Assembly: GCF_000208865.1 (NCBI RefSeq)
Contig: NC_018397.1
Span: 124,001-188,000 of the forward strand
DNA from: Neospora caninum Liverpool
Lineage: Eukaryota > Apicomplexa > Conoidasida > Eucoccidiorida > Sarcocystidae
DNA: 64,000 nt
Direction of reading: 5' to 3'
The number at the start of each line of letters is the position of its first letter. Within the stretch, counting starts at the first letter, position 1. The position numbers were made by a program, and so were the translations under genes. The notes under the pieces were generated by a model, which saw nothing but the letters and a program-made list of their open reading frames with translations, searched no databases and was not told where the DNA came from. Of this stretch, positions 10,791 through 22,546 are shown piece after piece.

Positions 10791-13341
10791 CGTTCACGCT
10801 GAGAGAGAAGCGAAGTGCCGGGAGGAAGACGGGAACTGACAACAGCGGGGCGGCTCCCCGGACTCGTTTCATGGAGGAACAAGACACGGCGCAGAGCTGC
10901 GCGGTTGCCGTTCTTTCCAGAGAATGCAGCGCCGCCACAGGTTTCAGCCTTCTCGTCGCTGTTCGCCTCTCGATCTTCTCTCCATCACCCCAGATGCGCG
11001 CCGCCTTTGAAGTCGAATCTTTCTTCGCTCTCCATCGGCCGCTGCATCGGCCGGTGCCGGTGAGACTCCACGGGCGCCACGCTCCTCTCCGTTGCTCCTG
11101 TTTTTGCTCTCTCGAGTCTCTCTGTGTCTCCCCTATCGCCTGTTTGCTTCGATCTCTCGCTTCGTCCTGCGCTCCATCTTTTTCTCCTGTGCCGCGCAGG
11201 TCTCGGTCTCCTCTATCTGTGCGCGTCCCTGTCGCCTCCGCCTTCGATTGCCGTGGAGCCGCCTCTTCGCTCCCCTTTTACCCTCCCCTCCAATCCTGCC
11301 TTTGTCGTCCTCTTTCTTCCCTCTACTGTTCCGCTTCTGTGCGTTTTGTGTGTCCGTCTCTGGGTCGCCACTTCGCGAAACGACAGCGCTGACCCCCCCC
11401 CTTCGCGGGTGTCTGGACCGCACACCCTATGATGTGCGTCAACCGCAGGGGAAACTCGGCGGGAAGAGCAGAGAAGAAAACCCGCGAAAAGGTGTACAAA
11501 GAGGAGCGAGAAACAACTCACAAGAAGCGCTTCGGGCCGAAGAGGCGCGATCTTCTCTGCCTTTCCGTATTCTTTTTTCTGCGGTAAAGCGCTCTTGTGT
11601 ACCGCGCATGCACCCGCTGCCATGCTGGTCTTTTTTCTGCGCGTCTTGTCGGAAAACGTGTAGACGCTGCCGCAGCTGACAAAAAGTGATGAGCGCGCGA
11701 GTCGCTGACGGCCGCTGCCGAGAACGGGCTCCTCCTCTGCGTGGCCGACAGGCTCGGGAAGCGCTTTTCTGCCTTACGAAGGCGCGCAAAGGCCTGGAAA
11801 GATCGACCCTTTCGCAGTAACTCTCGCGGAAGTCCTTCGACTTGAAAAAATCGCGGAGACACTCACGAAAAACGAAGAACATGGGTCTTCCGCTCGTCCC
11901 GCGCGCCTCCGGGGCCCACGCAGTATCACCTTTTTTGCGGCTGGGCGTGACGGGCAAGACAGTCGGCGACTGCGGTCACACCGCAAGCTAGCCAACCCGG
12001 GGAAGGGAAGTTTTAAATAGAGAGGTCGGCCCTCTATCGTTTTTTCTCTCAGTTTTCCACGGCCCTCCTGGTCTCCCGAATTCCTTTCTTTTCTTGCTCG
12101 AGCTCGCGGGGAAATCCGCCTTTTGCTTCTTTGAGACCTCGCCGTTCGCTTCCCGTTGCCACGTCAACTGGGTTTCGGGGCTGAACGGTTGGCGGCGCGG
12201 AGTCCGGAAGCCCCCACCCTTTGTCTCTCGTGGCGTCCACTCTCGCTGTCGACGGGGTTTTCTCCTTTCACGGCTTTTTCTTCGTGCTTCGTTTCTCGAG
12301 TCCGTTTGCGCGCGCGGCGTTTGTGTCGAGTTCCCTGCGCGCGCGCATCGGCGAGGGATTCTTTGTCCCGCCGGCGCGCCGTGGAGATGCGGGAGGCGGT
12401 ACAGTGCAGAGATTTGACAAATGTTCCGTGGAAGTCATTTACATGTCTTCCACTTTTCCCAAGGCTTCATCGCTTGTTCATCTCTAACAAACGGCAGGAA
12501 CGAACCGAAAACATGGGAGACACAGAGGACGGACCGTCTCGAGCGGCGGGCTCCCAATGAACCGTATAGAGTCGCTTCGCCTGCTAACGCTCTATAACCT
12601 AGCCATTCTCGTTGTCGGATTCTCTTGCTTTTCTCACGGACACACACCGAAGATCTTCGCCGAAGTCTCGCTTGCGTGTCTGCCTCAATCTGACCTGTGC
12701 TTCACTCTCCATCCAGCCGCTTTATTTTTATAACCGACAGTCCTTCGTTAAAATACTCTTCTCAGTCCGAAAAAGTGAATTTGCGGCATCCATTCTCGGG
12801 TGTACGTACACACGAGCTGACTTCAGCGGTTCGCCCTGCCGTGCGGACTTCTCCGTTGTGCAAGGTCGTCTGCAGGAACGCAGGGACAAAGGCGAGGTAG
12901 CAGCGCAACGTGGTGCTTGCCAGTGTTTTCTCGTGTTCGAGGGGAGCGAGTTCACCGTGTCCGAACACTTGCCCGAAGGGTCGGACGACTAATTTTCCGT
13001 GCGCACGCTCCGTTGCCTGGAATTCAGGCCAGAGAGTGTCTAGTGCGTCCACCGACAAAGAATCGTTTTCGTGCTTGCCCGGGGAAATCCTCGGAGAAAA
13101 AGAGGAAGAAACAGGACGGCGAAACGCCGTGTCTCCCTCTTGCGACGCAGAGCAAGTCACCGTTGACACTGGAAGAGAGGGAAACAGGTTTTCCGGCGGG
13201 AATGCGCTTTGGGCAGAGTTCTGGAGCAGAAGACAGCGGCAATCTTTCGTTTCTGAGGCTCCTCTTGAAGCGTCTGTTCATGCGAAACGGAGGGCATGTG
13301 TTTTTCCCTCCCTTCCTTCTCGCCTGTCTAGGACATCCCCC
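10791..13341. other. Divergent intergenic region between CSN5 and the ankyrin-sushi gene
   Basis: Both neighbours are transcribed outwards from this 2.5-kb interval, so it should hold both promoters and 5' UTRs. It contains pyrimidine-rich stretches at about 11000-11400. An open frame runs into the ankyrin-sushi gene from 12910, but it begins at GTG and has no ATG before 13342, so I treat it as untranslated. No RNA gene was recognised. Confidence 0.45.
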
Positions 13342-16300
13342 ATGGACGTGCATTCTCTCTGTTTTTCAGCGACTGTGCCCGGGATGGAGAATGCCAGCCG
13401 ACCTCGTTTTTCCTCCCCTTTCTGGCCGTCTCTCTGTTTCGCGGGCTCGATGGTGCTTCTTCTCTTCACCGTGCTGATCTCCTCGCTCGTCTCAGCTGCG
13501 ACGGTAGCATCCCCTCCGCCATCCGGAGTGTGGCCCCCGTATCTGTCGTCTGCGCCTGCGTGGCGCACGAGGGAAGAGAGCGCCGTATCCTCCGACTCTG
13601 GCGAGTCCCTCCGTCTTCCGTATTTCCCGGAGGACGAAGAGGAAACCCTCCCGGTAGCCTCTTCGTTTTCTCCGTCTCTCCTTCGGGCTCAGCGCTCGCA
13701 GCTCGTGGGTGCGTCTCTCGAGAGAACACCCCTCTTTCGTCGTGCGCCCGAAGTTCAAGATGAGGGCCCTGGCGTTAGCTGGCTGGGTCTGACCGAAGAC
13801 AAGAGCGACGCAAGCGGCGGCGAGGGGGAGGACAAAGAGGGGGAATCCGAGAGGGGAGAAAGTGAAGAGGAGAAGTCGTCCGTCAGTGAGAGCGGCAACA
13901 ACGAAGAGAAGTCCGAGTCGAAAGACTCAGAGACAGGTGCCGACGAACCGGCGAACAAATCTGAACAGGGAGACAAAACACACCAGGCAGAAGGACCAGG
14001 CCAGGAGTCTGGGGACGGCGAAGACTCTGGACAGCCGCAAGTGACCGCAGAATCTGAGCACCCAGGAACAAAAACGAGCGAGTCAGAAGGCGAGAACACC
14101 TCGATCAGAGACGACGAGAAAATATCCTCTCAGTCTGCGTCTGAACCTGCCAGCGCGTCGGAAGGGACGACAAGGGCAGTGTCGCACGAAGAACCGAACG
14201 AGAGTGCAACAGGAGCTGAGAATCAGGGCGTGGCCGCATCTGCCACGCCCCAGGCAGAGGGCGAGGAGGCACAGGGGAGCGAGGGAAGCGAGGAAAGCAG
14301 TCCCAGTTCATCCTCGCCGCACGTGGAGGCGCCGGCGCATGCAGGTGCTGATGCCCAACACACAGCCTCTGGAGAAACAGAGGAAAAAGAAGATGCAAGC
14401 AACACCAGCCCTTCGAAGGATAGCGAAACGCCCAACGACGGCCACGAAGCGAAGAACCCCGCGGAGGAAAACGCGCAAGCACAGGCTCCAGAACAGACTG
14501 AGGGACAGGGGGAGCAAGAACATGAGTCACAACCCGCAGAAGGACAGACGCAAGAACATGAAGCGCAACCTACAGAAGGACAGGCGCAAGAACATGAAGC
14601 TCAGCCCACAGAAGGACAGGCGCAAGAACATGAAGCGCAACCTACAGAAGGACAGGCGCAAGAACATACTCCAGAACAGACCGAGGGGCAGGAGGAGCAT
14701 GAACATGAGTCGCAACCCGCTGAAGGACAGACGCAAGAACATGAAGCGCAACCTACAGAAGGACAGGCGCAAGAACATGAAGCTCAGCCCACAGAAGGAC
14801 AGGCGCAAGAACATGAAGCGCAACCTACAGAAGGACAGGCGCAAGAACATACTCCAGAACAGACCGAGGGACAGGAGGAGCATGAACATGAGTCACAACC
14901 CGCAGAAGGACAGACGCAAGAACATGAAGCGCAACCTACAGAAGGACAGGCGCAAGAACATGAAGCTCAGCCCACAGAAGGACAGGCGCAAGAACATGAA
15001 GCGCAACCTACAGAAGGACAGGCGCAAGAACTTGAAGCGCAACCTACAGAAGAACAGGCGCAAGAACATGAGGCGCAGCCTACAGAAGGACAGGCGCAAG
15101 AACATACTCCAGAACAGACCGAGGGGCAGGAGGAGCATGAACATGAGTCGCAATCCGCTGAAGGACAGGCGCAAGAACATGAAGCTCAGCCCACAGAAGG
15201 ACAGGCGCAAGAACATGAAGCGCAACCTACAGAAGGACAGGCGCAAGAACTTGAGGCGCAGCCTACAGAAGGACAGGCGCAAGAACATACTCCAGAACAG
15301 ACCGAGGGACAGGAGGAGCATGAACATGAGTCACAACCCGCAGAAGGACAGACGCAAGAACATGAAGCGCAACCTACAGAAGGACAGGCGCAAGAACATG
15401 AAGCTCAGCCCACAGAAGGACAGGCGCAAGAACATGAAGCGCAACCTACAGAAGGACAGGCGCAAGAACTTGAAGCGCAACCTACAGAAGAACAGGCGCA
15501 AGAACATGAGGCGCAGCCTACAGAAGGACAGGCGCAAGAACATACTCCAGAACAGACCGAGGGGCAGGAGGAGCATGAACATGAGTCGCAATCCGCTGAA
15601 GGACAGGCGCAAGAACATGAAGCTCAGCCCACAGAAGGACAGGCGCAAGAACATGAAGCGCAACCTACAGAAGGACAGGCGCAAGAACTTGAGGCGCAGC
15701 CTACAGAAGGACAGGCGCAAGAACATACTCCAGAACAGACCGAGGGGCAGGAGGAGCATGAACATGAGTCGCAACCCGCTGAAGGACAGGCGCAAGAACA
15801 TACTCCAGAACAGACCGAGGGACAGGAGGAGCATGAACATGAGTCACAACCCGCAGAAGGACAGACGCAAGAACATGAAGCGCAACCTACAGAAGGACAG
15901 GCGCAAGAACATACTCCAGAACAGACCGAGGGGCAGGAGGAGCATGAACATGAGTCGCAACCCGCAGAAGGACAGACGCAAGAACATGAAGCGCAACCTA
16001 CAGAAGGACAGGCGCAAGAACATACTCCAGAACAGACCGAGGGACAGGGGGAGCAAGAACATGAAGCGCAACCTACAGAAGGACAGGCGCAAGAACCGGG
16101 GATGGAGGACACTGCGGAGGCACACGAGGCTCCACAGCCCGAGAGTTCATCGGAAGAACAAGAGTCGCCAGCTGCAGGAGTTGGAGAGGAGACGCAGCCG
16201 CAAGGACAGAGTGGACAAGAACAGGCCAAGCCGGCTGAGGAGACACCAGAAGTCTCGGAAACCCCCTCAGGCGAACAGGGCTCTGTCCCTGAGGCGGAGA

Positions 16301-19300
16301 CTCCAGAAAAGCAGGGAACCGAAAACGGTGCAGTCGCTCCAGAAGCTGAGTCGGCTTCAGCTTCCACTGGCGTCGACATTGAAAACGCAACTTCGACAGA
16401 ACCAGCAGAATCTGCAGCGGCGGCGCCTGTTGAGCTCTCTGCTCCCGCCGCTGAGGAGCAGACCGCGGGAGGCGAGGCGAGGGAGTCTCAGTCTTCTGAG
16501 GGTCAGCTGGAAGCTCTTGCGGCTGAAGCGGCGCCGACTGCCGCTTCGCCAGCCGAAGCAGAGACTCCCGGGGCCCAGTCGAGTGGAGCGGCGGGGCTTG
16601 AGCCTGCAGGTCAAGAGCAGGAGGCGGCGACAGGCGCAGAAGACGTTCGGGATGGGTGCTACGCCACGCGGAGACAGGAGGTTGAGCAGCAGGCGAATGA
16701 ATTGCTCAAAGTCTGCGAGAGAAACGGTAAGGAGGCAGAAACGCGAGGGGGAAAGGATCGAGTACGGAAAGAGCAAAGCAGAAGACGGCGACGACTGGGA
16801 GAGTGGGAGCACACTGCGGCACAGTCCCGTAGTCTGTGGAGGCAAAGGGAGAAAGAGGCCGTTGGAAAGAAGAGTGGACGGGGAAAACAACAGAAACACG
16901 TGAGGGACAAGGCAGGCCTCGGGGCGTCTGTGGAACGGATTTGGAGACGCCACGCGCAGGGAAACAGACGCGAGGCAAGAGTCCAACGCCTGCCACTGTC
17001 GCCGAGTCGCTGGGGATGGCCACTTTGTGAAGAGCCGAAAAGAGCAAGAAAGACAGCTAGAGAAGCGAAATCCCAAAGAAAGACCACGCGCACGTTTCAT
17101 GGAACCAAGAGACGAGAAGGAAAGACGTGGACGCGCCGTTCTGTGTTCTCTCGCATGGCGCGTGTCTGACGCTTTGGTCGTCGAACAGACCGCCGCCCAG
17201 GTGAAACTGGTTTTCAGAAAAGGGGGTGGTAAGCCCTCTTTGTTTCGGTTGGTCTACGAACACACAAACGTGTCACAGAACGGAAACCGGGACTTCCTTT
17301 CCACATTGCTCGCTTTCCGCCGTTTCGCCTTCTTCTCAGAGAATTTCACCAAGGTCGATCAACGGTTCTGCGATGAACTTTTCAAGAGGATCGACGGTCC
17401 GTTCACGGTTGCGGAGGTGTCTGCGATGCTCCGAGCTGCCGACGCAGCTAACAACATTAGCCGCAATTTCCGATTTTGCCGAGCAACTCCGGTAGGTTTC
17501 TTTGACGTTTGGCCGATCTGTCCTCTGAGCCGGGGCTTTCCACTCGTGTTGTCGCCGTCCCAACGGCATCTGTGTCTGGTGGCCGATTTCCCGCGCGGGG
17601 TTCTGCCGTTCTCGGTTCGCCGTTGCCTTTCCCCCGAGGGCTGCTTCCCTGCATTATCGACACCAACAAAGCGACCCTGCGTTTCTCGCGTTCACATCAG
17701 CCACTGTCCTCCTGTCTCGACAGCCCAAGCGGGAGCTCCGTTTCGCGTCATCGGGCCTCAGTTTTTCCTTGCGCACGGTAGCCTAGCGTGGATGCGTACC
17801 TAAGTATGCATAGGGCATGTTTTTTGTCGTTCTCCAGTGGGTAGATCTGCGAACTCATTTCCCGGTCCAAACCGGTGGTACCCTAGGGTGTGGAACTGCA
17901 TGCATGCATGCAAGCATGCTTCCGCTATCCACTCCGCGGAGATGTTTGCACCTTTTGTATGCAATAAGAGCGGTCAATGTGCACATTTCTTCCTTTTCCT
18001 AGACAAGCAGTCCTCCGAGAGTGCGAGACGGAGACACCGTAGTCCACGCTGCGATTGCTGCGTCGAAGCCTCGCGTCGTCGAGATTCTGCTTCAGTACGG
18101 AGCGTTCCCGAACGTAGAAGCCTTCCCGAGTTCTCCAGAGGCAGCTGCGGTGAGAAACAGGGGCCGAACGCGCCGGACAACACGCTTGGATGTCCTTGCA
18201 GATTTGGGGGGGCCAGGCGTCGTTCAGTGTGCAGAGCGAGGCAGGGGCACATGGGGGAACGCGTGCCTTGGTCGCAGACGTGTCTGACAGCCTCTAGCTG
18301 GAATCTGTCGTGGAAAAGGGAATCACTTCAACAGGATGGATCGTAGTACTCTCTCGTACAAATCCACTGCTATCCCACACGCTTGTAGACGCGACGGTCA
18401 AGGCGTTTGTCAAGTCCTGAAGGGCTGGTTTTTTTCGGCAGCAGCCCAGAGACCGTCACGCAGGTCGAGATCGGTCGAAAGGTGTAAAGACAGCCCACGT
18501 AGACAAAAGCCGGGGTCGAATGTGATGGGCTGAGCTGCCGCGTGTCATTTTTATCCCTGTTTTTTTTTTGCTCGGTGTTTCAGAGAACGGGTATGCGTCC
18601 TCTCCACTACGTTGCACGGTACCCAACCCTGGAAAATTACGAATCTCTTTTTCTTCTTCTGAACTACGGAACTTCTGTCAACGATCGAGACGTGGGAGGC
18701 CGGACCCCGCTGATGATCGCCGCGCGTTCCTCGCATCCACACTCAAAGCTCTTTGCCAAAGCTCTGATCGAGCGCCATGCGGATGTCAACGCACGAGATA
18801 AAGTGAGTCGGCGCCTTCTGCAAAAAGAAACAGCAGAGGAAAAGCGAGGGGCGCGAGTGCGTCGTGGAGCCTGGGGCAGAAAACGAAAGCTAGCGAACTG
18901 CCGACAGAAACAGGACTCCAAGAGAGGCAACAAACACGAAACTCCGGATGCCATGTCACTCTGGATCCTACCTTTTCACACTTCTGCGTTTCCGCAGCCA
19001 AATATATAGAAGGACTGGAATCGTCTTGGCGGAGCTCTGTTCGCCACCAGTTGAAACAGTTCTTGTTTTGTATACTCCTAAATATATTCTCTCGACAGTG
19101 GAAAACTTTTTTCGAATATGGGTACTTGTGACCGTCAGAAATAGCGGAGCCCGACAAGGCGACCTCTCCGTCAGAGTTTTTTCTCCCGTAACGTCGAATG
19201 TGTCGGGAACGCGTTTTCCAATCCAGCGGCTTTCTGACCGAAAGTGTACAAGGCCGTACGGTGCGACGCGTCGCTTTGTGTTTTCTGGATTTTCGGCTAC

Positions 19301-22300
19301 GGTTTTTTCGGTGTTTGTGTTGCCCTTCCTAGGCCGGTCTCTCCGCCCTGCACTACGCAGCAGCCGCGAATTCGCACAAGCTGGTCAAGCTTCTTATCAA
19401 CCGAGGAGCGAATGTGACGGCTCAGGACATGCGCGGGAACACGCCTCTCCATTACGCCGCAGCGTTCAACGCGGCCAAGTCCATGAACGCCTTGTTCACT
19501 CTTGCAGACAATGTCATCAAAATTGACGCGCCGAACAAAGTAGGCACTTTTTGGGAGAAACAAGACGCACCCGGGTGGAGCGCAAGACAGGGAAAGCCTG
19601 CCACGAGGCATATGAGGACTGGGGGCGATCGACCTGGTGTCGCAGTTCATTGCGAGTTAGGAACCCGCGCTGTTTGCACCCACATTTCCTGTCTACAGAA
19701 TGGAAAGGCTCCTATCCATTTGGCTGCCGCGCCCTCGTCTTTCGCCGTCGTCCCGGCCACGATCGTCCCAGCTCTCGCGCTCGAATTGCTTCTCGAGAAC
19801 CATGCAGATCCTGTGGCACGAGACGCCCATGGAAACACGCCGCTCATGGACGCAGTCTTGGGCGGCTATCTCGAAATCGTCAAGCGCCTTCTGCAGATTG
19901 CCAAGGTTCCTCTGGACGACAAAAACATGGTAGGACAAAAGCACATGTGCCGAGCCTCCACTTTTACCCCGGGCTCTAAGTTTTGATCCGTCGAGCAACC
20001 TGTGCTGGGCGTGGGACGTCTACGATGGGGTGCTCAAGTCGCCCCTGAGCTTCTCAGGGCGCGTCCTCCAAAAAGCACCAGAAGCCCTGTGATCTGTCTA
20101 GCATAATGGGGGGGTAGACGGAAGCTGCGGTAGATAAATGTATATATTGGATGGTTGTATATTAGCGGCTAAATGTAAGTCAAAAACACGCGAGTTTTAG
20201 TTCTTTCGTGACATATATTTGGAAGATCTAGAAGGCATCTGTTCCAGATCCAGGGAAACCGCCCTCAACGCGTGCACGGTGCGCTTCAGAGTCCGCGCTC
20301 CTGAACGGATATAGACACATAGATGGGTGGTTGTTGCGTAGCTATGCAAGTTTGGAGGTCTTCAAAGAAAAAAAGAGCTGGAAAGCGTCTGAGACGTGGC
20401 AACATTTCCACGAGGAGTTTAATTTTCCGGCGTTTCCGAGAAGGCCACTCTGCACAAGATCAACGCGCGAGCTCAGACGAACTTGCAAGTGTGTTTCATA
20501 TCTGATATCTGTCGAGGGCGTTTTTCCTTGAAACTGGAGTTGCCCACGAAGGCCTTTATCCTGAGACACCCGCGCGTGATTCTGCTCAGCCGCTGCGAAT
20601 CCACCTGGGAAGGAGGAAGAGCAATGCGCAGATACGTGCATCTACACAGGAGAGATCAGTGCATGCATATGCATAGAAGATCACGTGACTCAAGGTTTTG
20701 ATTTCGAAGAGCCGTTCGATAATGTAACTGCCAGCGTTGCCTAGGCGGGGAGCGGCTATAATGAAGGCGTCGCTGGTAGCAGTCCTTGTGGTAGAGCTGC
20801 CGTCGTTGGGTTTCAGGATCCTCGCCAAGTGGAGAAGTTCGCCTGAGAGTTTGGCTCAGTCCCCACCTGTGAAGGAAACGAGTCTTTTCGGATTATTGGT
20901 CGTGGGCAGTTACAGCACCCCTGGGCATTATTCCCTGTGTACTGAACAGCTGATGTTCGAAAACTGCTAGTGCCGAGTGTCCTGTACTTCTCTAGGTCGT
21001 CCTTTTGCGCTGCCGGCTCCCCCTGGCAACCCAAGGGGACGAGGAGAGAAAGCGAGAAGATCACAACAGGATTAAGACGCTGTTTTCCCGGTGTGTTTTC
21101 GACCTGTGCTCTCAGGATAACAACACTGCTCTCGATCTCGCTCGACAAGCAGCGGAACAAACTGGCGACGACGTCCTCACTTACCTCACTTCTGTCAGCG
21201 ACAAACCCAGTAAGCTGCAGGCGGGTCGTTTCTTTCGGTCGAGATGGGAGAAGATGTGAAGCTGCGATTTTTGAGGTCGAGGAACGGACGGTCTGCTGAG
21301 CGACAAGCGTTGTAAATCCCCCTCCCCTTAACGCGGTTGTCGAACTCTCCGGGGTTCGAAACGCGGGGATTCTTCCTACCTACACTGAGACACATGAAGC
21401 TTTCTCTGGGGGCTTGTGTTGTGTGCTGTCTCCGCAGCCTGTCCTTTCATTCCGCGCGTCGCGAACTCGATATACGTCTTGTCAGACACACAGTTCGGCT
21501 CTCTCATGCGCGTGGTAAGTCCCTCGCCCTTCTCGTTGTCCGTCTACCTTCGTCTCTCCTTTAAAGTTTCCCAAGAGGGTTAAAACGCGCGCAAGGCAGC
21601 CGACTGGATTGCTTTCTTTTGAACGAAAAAAGGGCTGAATTTGCGCGGGATCGTACGCTAGCGCGGCCGTGCCATCCGTCCTTTACTTGAAAGCTTATGT
21701 ATTTTAGTTCTTTCTTAGCGGTAACTGCTCTCAGTCCTCGAGTCCATCACTGCTCCTTCGGTGGGGCCGATTTTCCTCCTCAAAAGTTCACGTTGCTTGT
21801 ACGTGTTGCTGCTCCAGCCTCTCGCTCTTTAGCTGCAACGGAACTAGCAGCATCGCATTTTGTTTGCTCTCCCTTGTCGTGCACGTTATCTTGTTCATCG
21901 TAAAAAAACGTCACAGTAGTAGAAAGGCCCCTTGTTTCCCTTTTATCCTTCTTCTGCGCCTTTTTTTTGGTTTCTGGGCATTTGCGATTTCACGTGTCTC
22001 CGTTCCTCGATCTGTTGACGGGACGTGTAGGGACGACTGTTACGTAGTTCTCTCCTGTTGCCTCTGGCCGAGTTCTTATATGGCCATATCTCGTTGCAGT
22101 CACTCCAGCAGAGAGACTAAACAAGAAGATCGAAGAGCACGCCCCCTGCTATTTTCGCCTCGCTTTCAGCTTTACTGGCATTCCTGCTGTGGCGACGCGC
22201 CGACCTGACAGGGGTACCGTTCTCCTTTTTCGTTCGCTTCTCTCTTCTCAGTTGATGCAGCTGCTGAGAGTAAAGCACAAGTTCCCATGATTCTTTCGTG

Positions 22301-22546
22301 GTTTTCTCGTGTCTCATGCATTTTCAGGGAGACACAGTCACGTACGAGTGCCATGTCGGCTTCCGCATGCTCGGGCATTCTACCATCACCTGCATGACTC
22401 GAGACGGCGCTCCAGAGTTCGTCCCAGATCCTCCTGTCTGTACACCGGTGGAGCAAGGTGCTGCCTCTTCTCTGTTTTCGGCTCCTGTCGGACTTGCTAC
22501 TGCTGTGCTACTCTGTCTCGCTCCCGTTCTTCTAATTGAATTTTAA
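13342..22546 (+). CDS. Secreted protein: Glu/Gln-rich repeats, ankyrin repeats and C-terminal sushi (CCP) domain
   Basis: Nine exons with consistent phase: 13342-16726, 17340-17491, 18003-18149, 18584-18802, 19333-19539, 19699-19929, 21116-21209, 21438-21514, 22328-22546; about 1576 residues. 13342 is the first in-frame ATG (next 13384). A hydrophobic segment near residues 33-51 ending LVSA reads as a signal peptide. Residues about 100-1110 are acidic and Glu/Gln/Ser-rich, including a 12-residue tandem array. Exons 2-7 encode ankyrin repeats (for example GMRPLHYVARY, GLSALHYAAAANSHKLVKLL, GNTPLMDAVLGGYLEIVKRLL). Exons 8-9 form one four-Cys CCP domain: TCPFIP, VTYEC, TITC, PPVC. The tail (SAPVGLATAVLLCLAPVLLIEF in part) is hydrophobic and ends the protein, suggesting a GPI signal or membrane anchor. 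Ankyrin repeats are normally cytosolic, so this architecture is odd. Function unknown; a surface or secretory-compartment scaffold is an inference. Confidence 0.85.
14476..16098 (+). repeat. 36-nt coding tandem repeat array (12-residue unit EGQAQEHEAQPT)
   Basis: Near-identical 36-nt units encode EGQAQEHEAQPT and variants (EGQTQ, HESQPA, ELEAQPT). They are interspersed with a longer unit EGQAQEHTPEQTEGQEEHEHES. Larger blocks made of several units recur almost identically, for example about 14890-15330 and 15330-15840, which indicates recent segmental duplication within the array. Because the unit is a multiple of three and A/G-rich, other frames also stay open. Confidence 0.95.
17897..17911. 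promoter_or_regulatory. Overlapping TGCATGC motifs inside an intron
   Basis: A run of three overlapping TGCATGC copies lies in intron 2 of the ankyrin-sushi gene, followed by GCATGC again at 17914-17919. TGCATGC-type motifs are known as cis-elements bound by ApiAP2 factors in coccidia. A regulatory role here is inference only. Confidence 0.3.

Noticed and set aside
12910..13341. N-terminal extension of the ankyrin-sushi reading frame
   Set aside because: The frame begins at GTG and contains no ATG before 13342. Including it would bury the signal peptide inside the protein.
14527..16379. Several minus-strand open frames (Leu/Arg/Phe-rich and Cys/Ser-rich) under the same array
   Set aside because: Periodic antisense shadows of the repeat with no start context, no splice extension and no homology.
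14204..16903. A long + strand open frame rich in Lys/Arg/Asn overlapping the repeat array
   Set aside because: It is the +1 shadow of the 36-nt repeat (a multiple of three, poor in T), so it stays open by composition. It starts at CTG or ATG inside the real exon, has no domain, and the overlapping frame has a signal peptide and splices into ankyrin exons.
21312..21368. AATCCCC...GGGGATT pairing around GGGGTTCGAAACG, resembling a tRNA T-arm
   Set aside because: The whole is 57 nt, too short for a tRNA, and has no D-arm or anticodon arm. It lies in an intron of the ankyrin-sushi gene.
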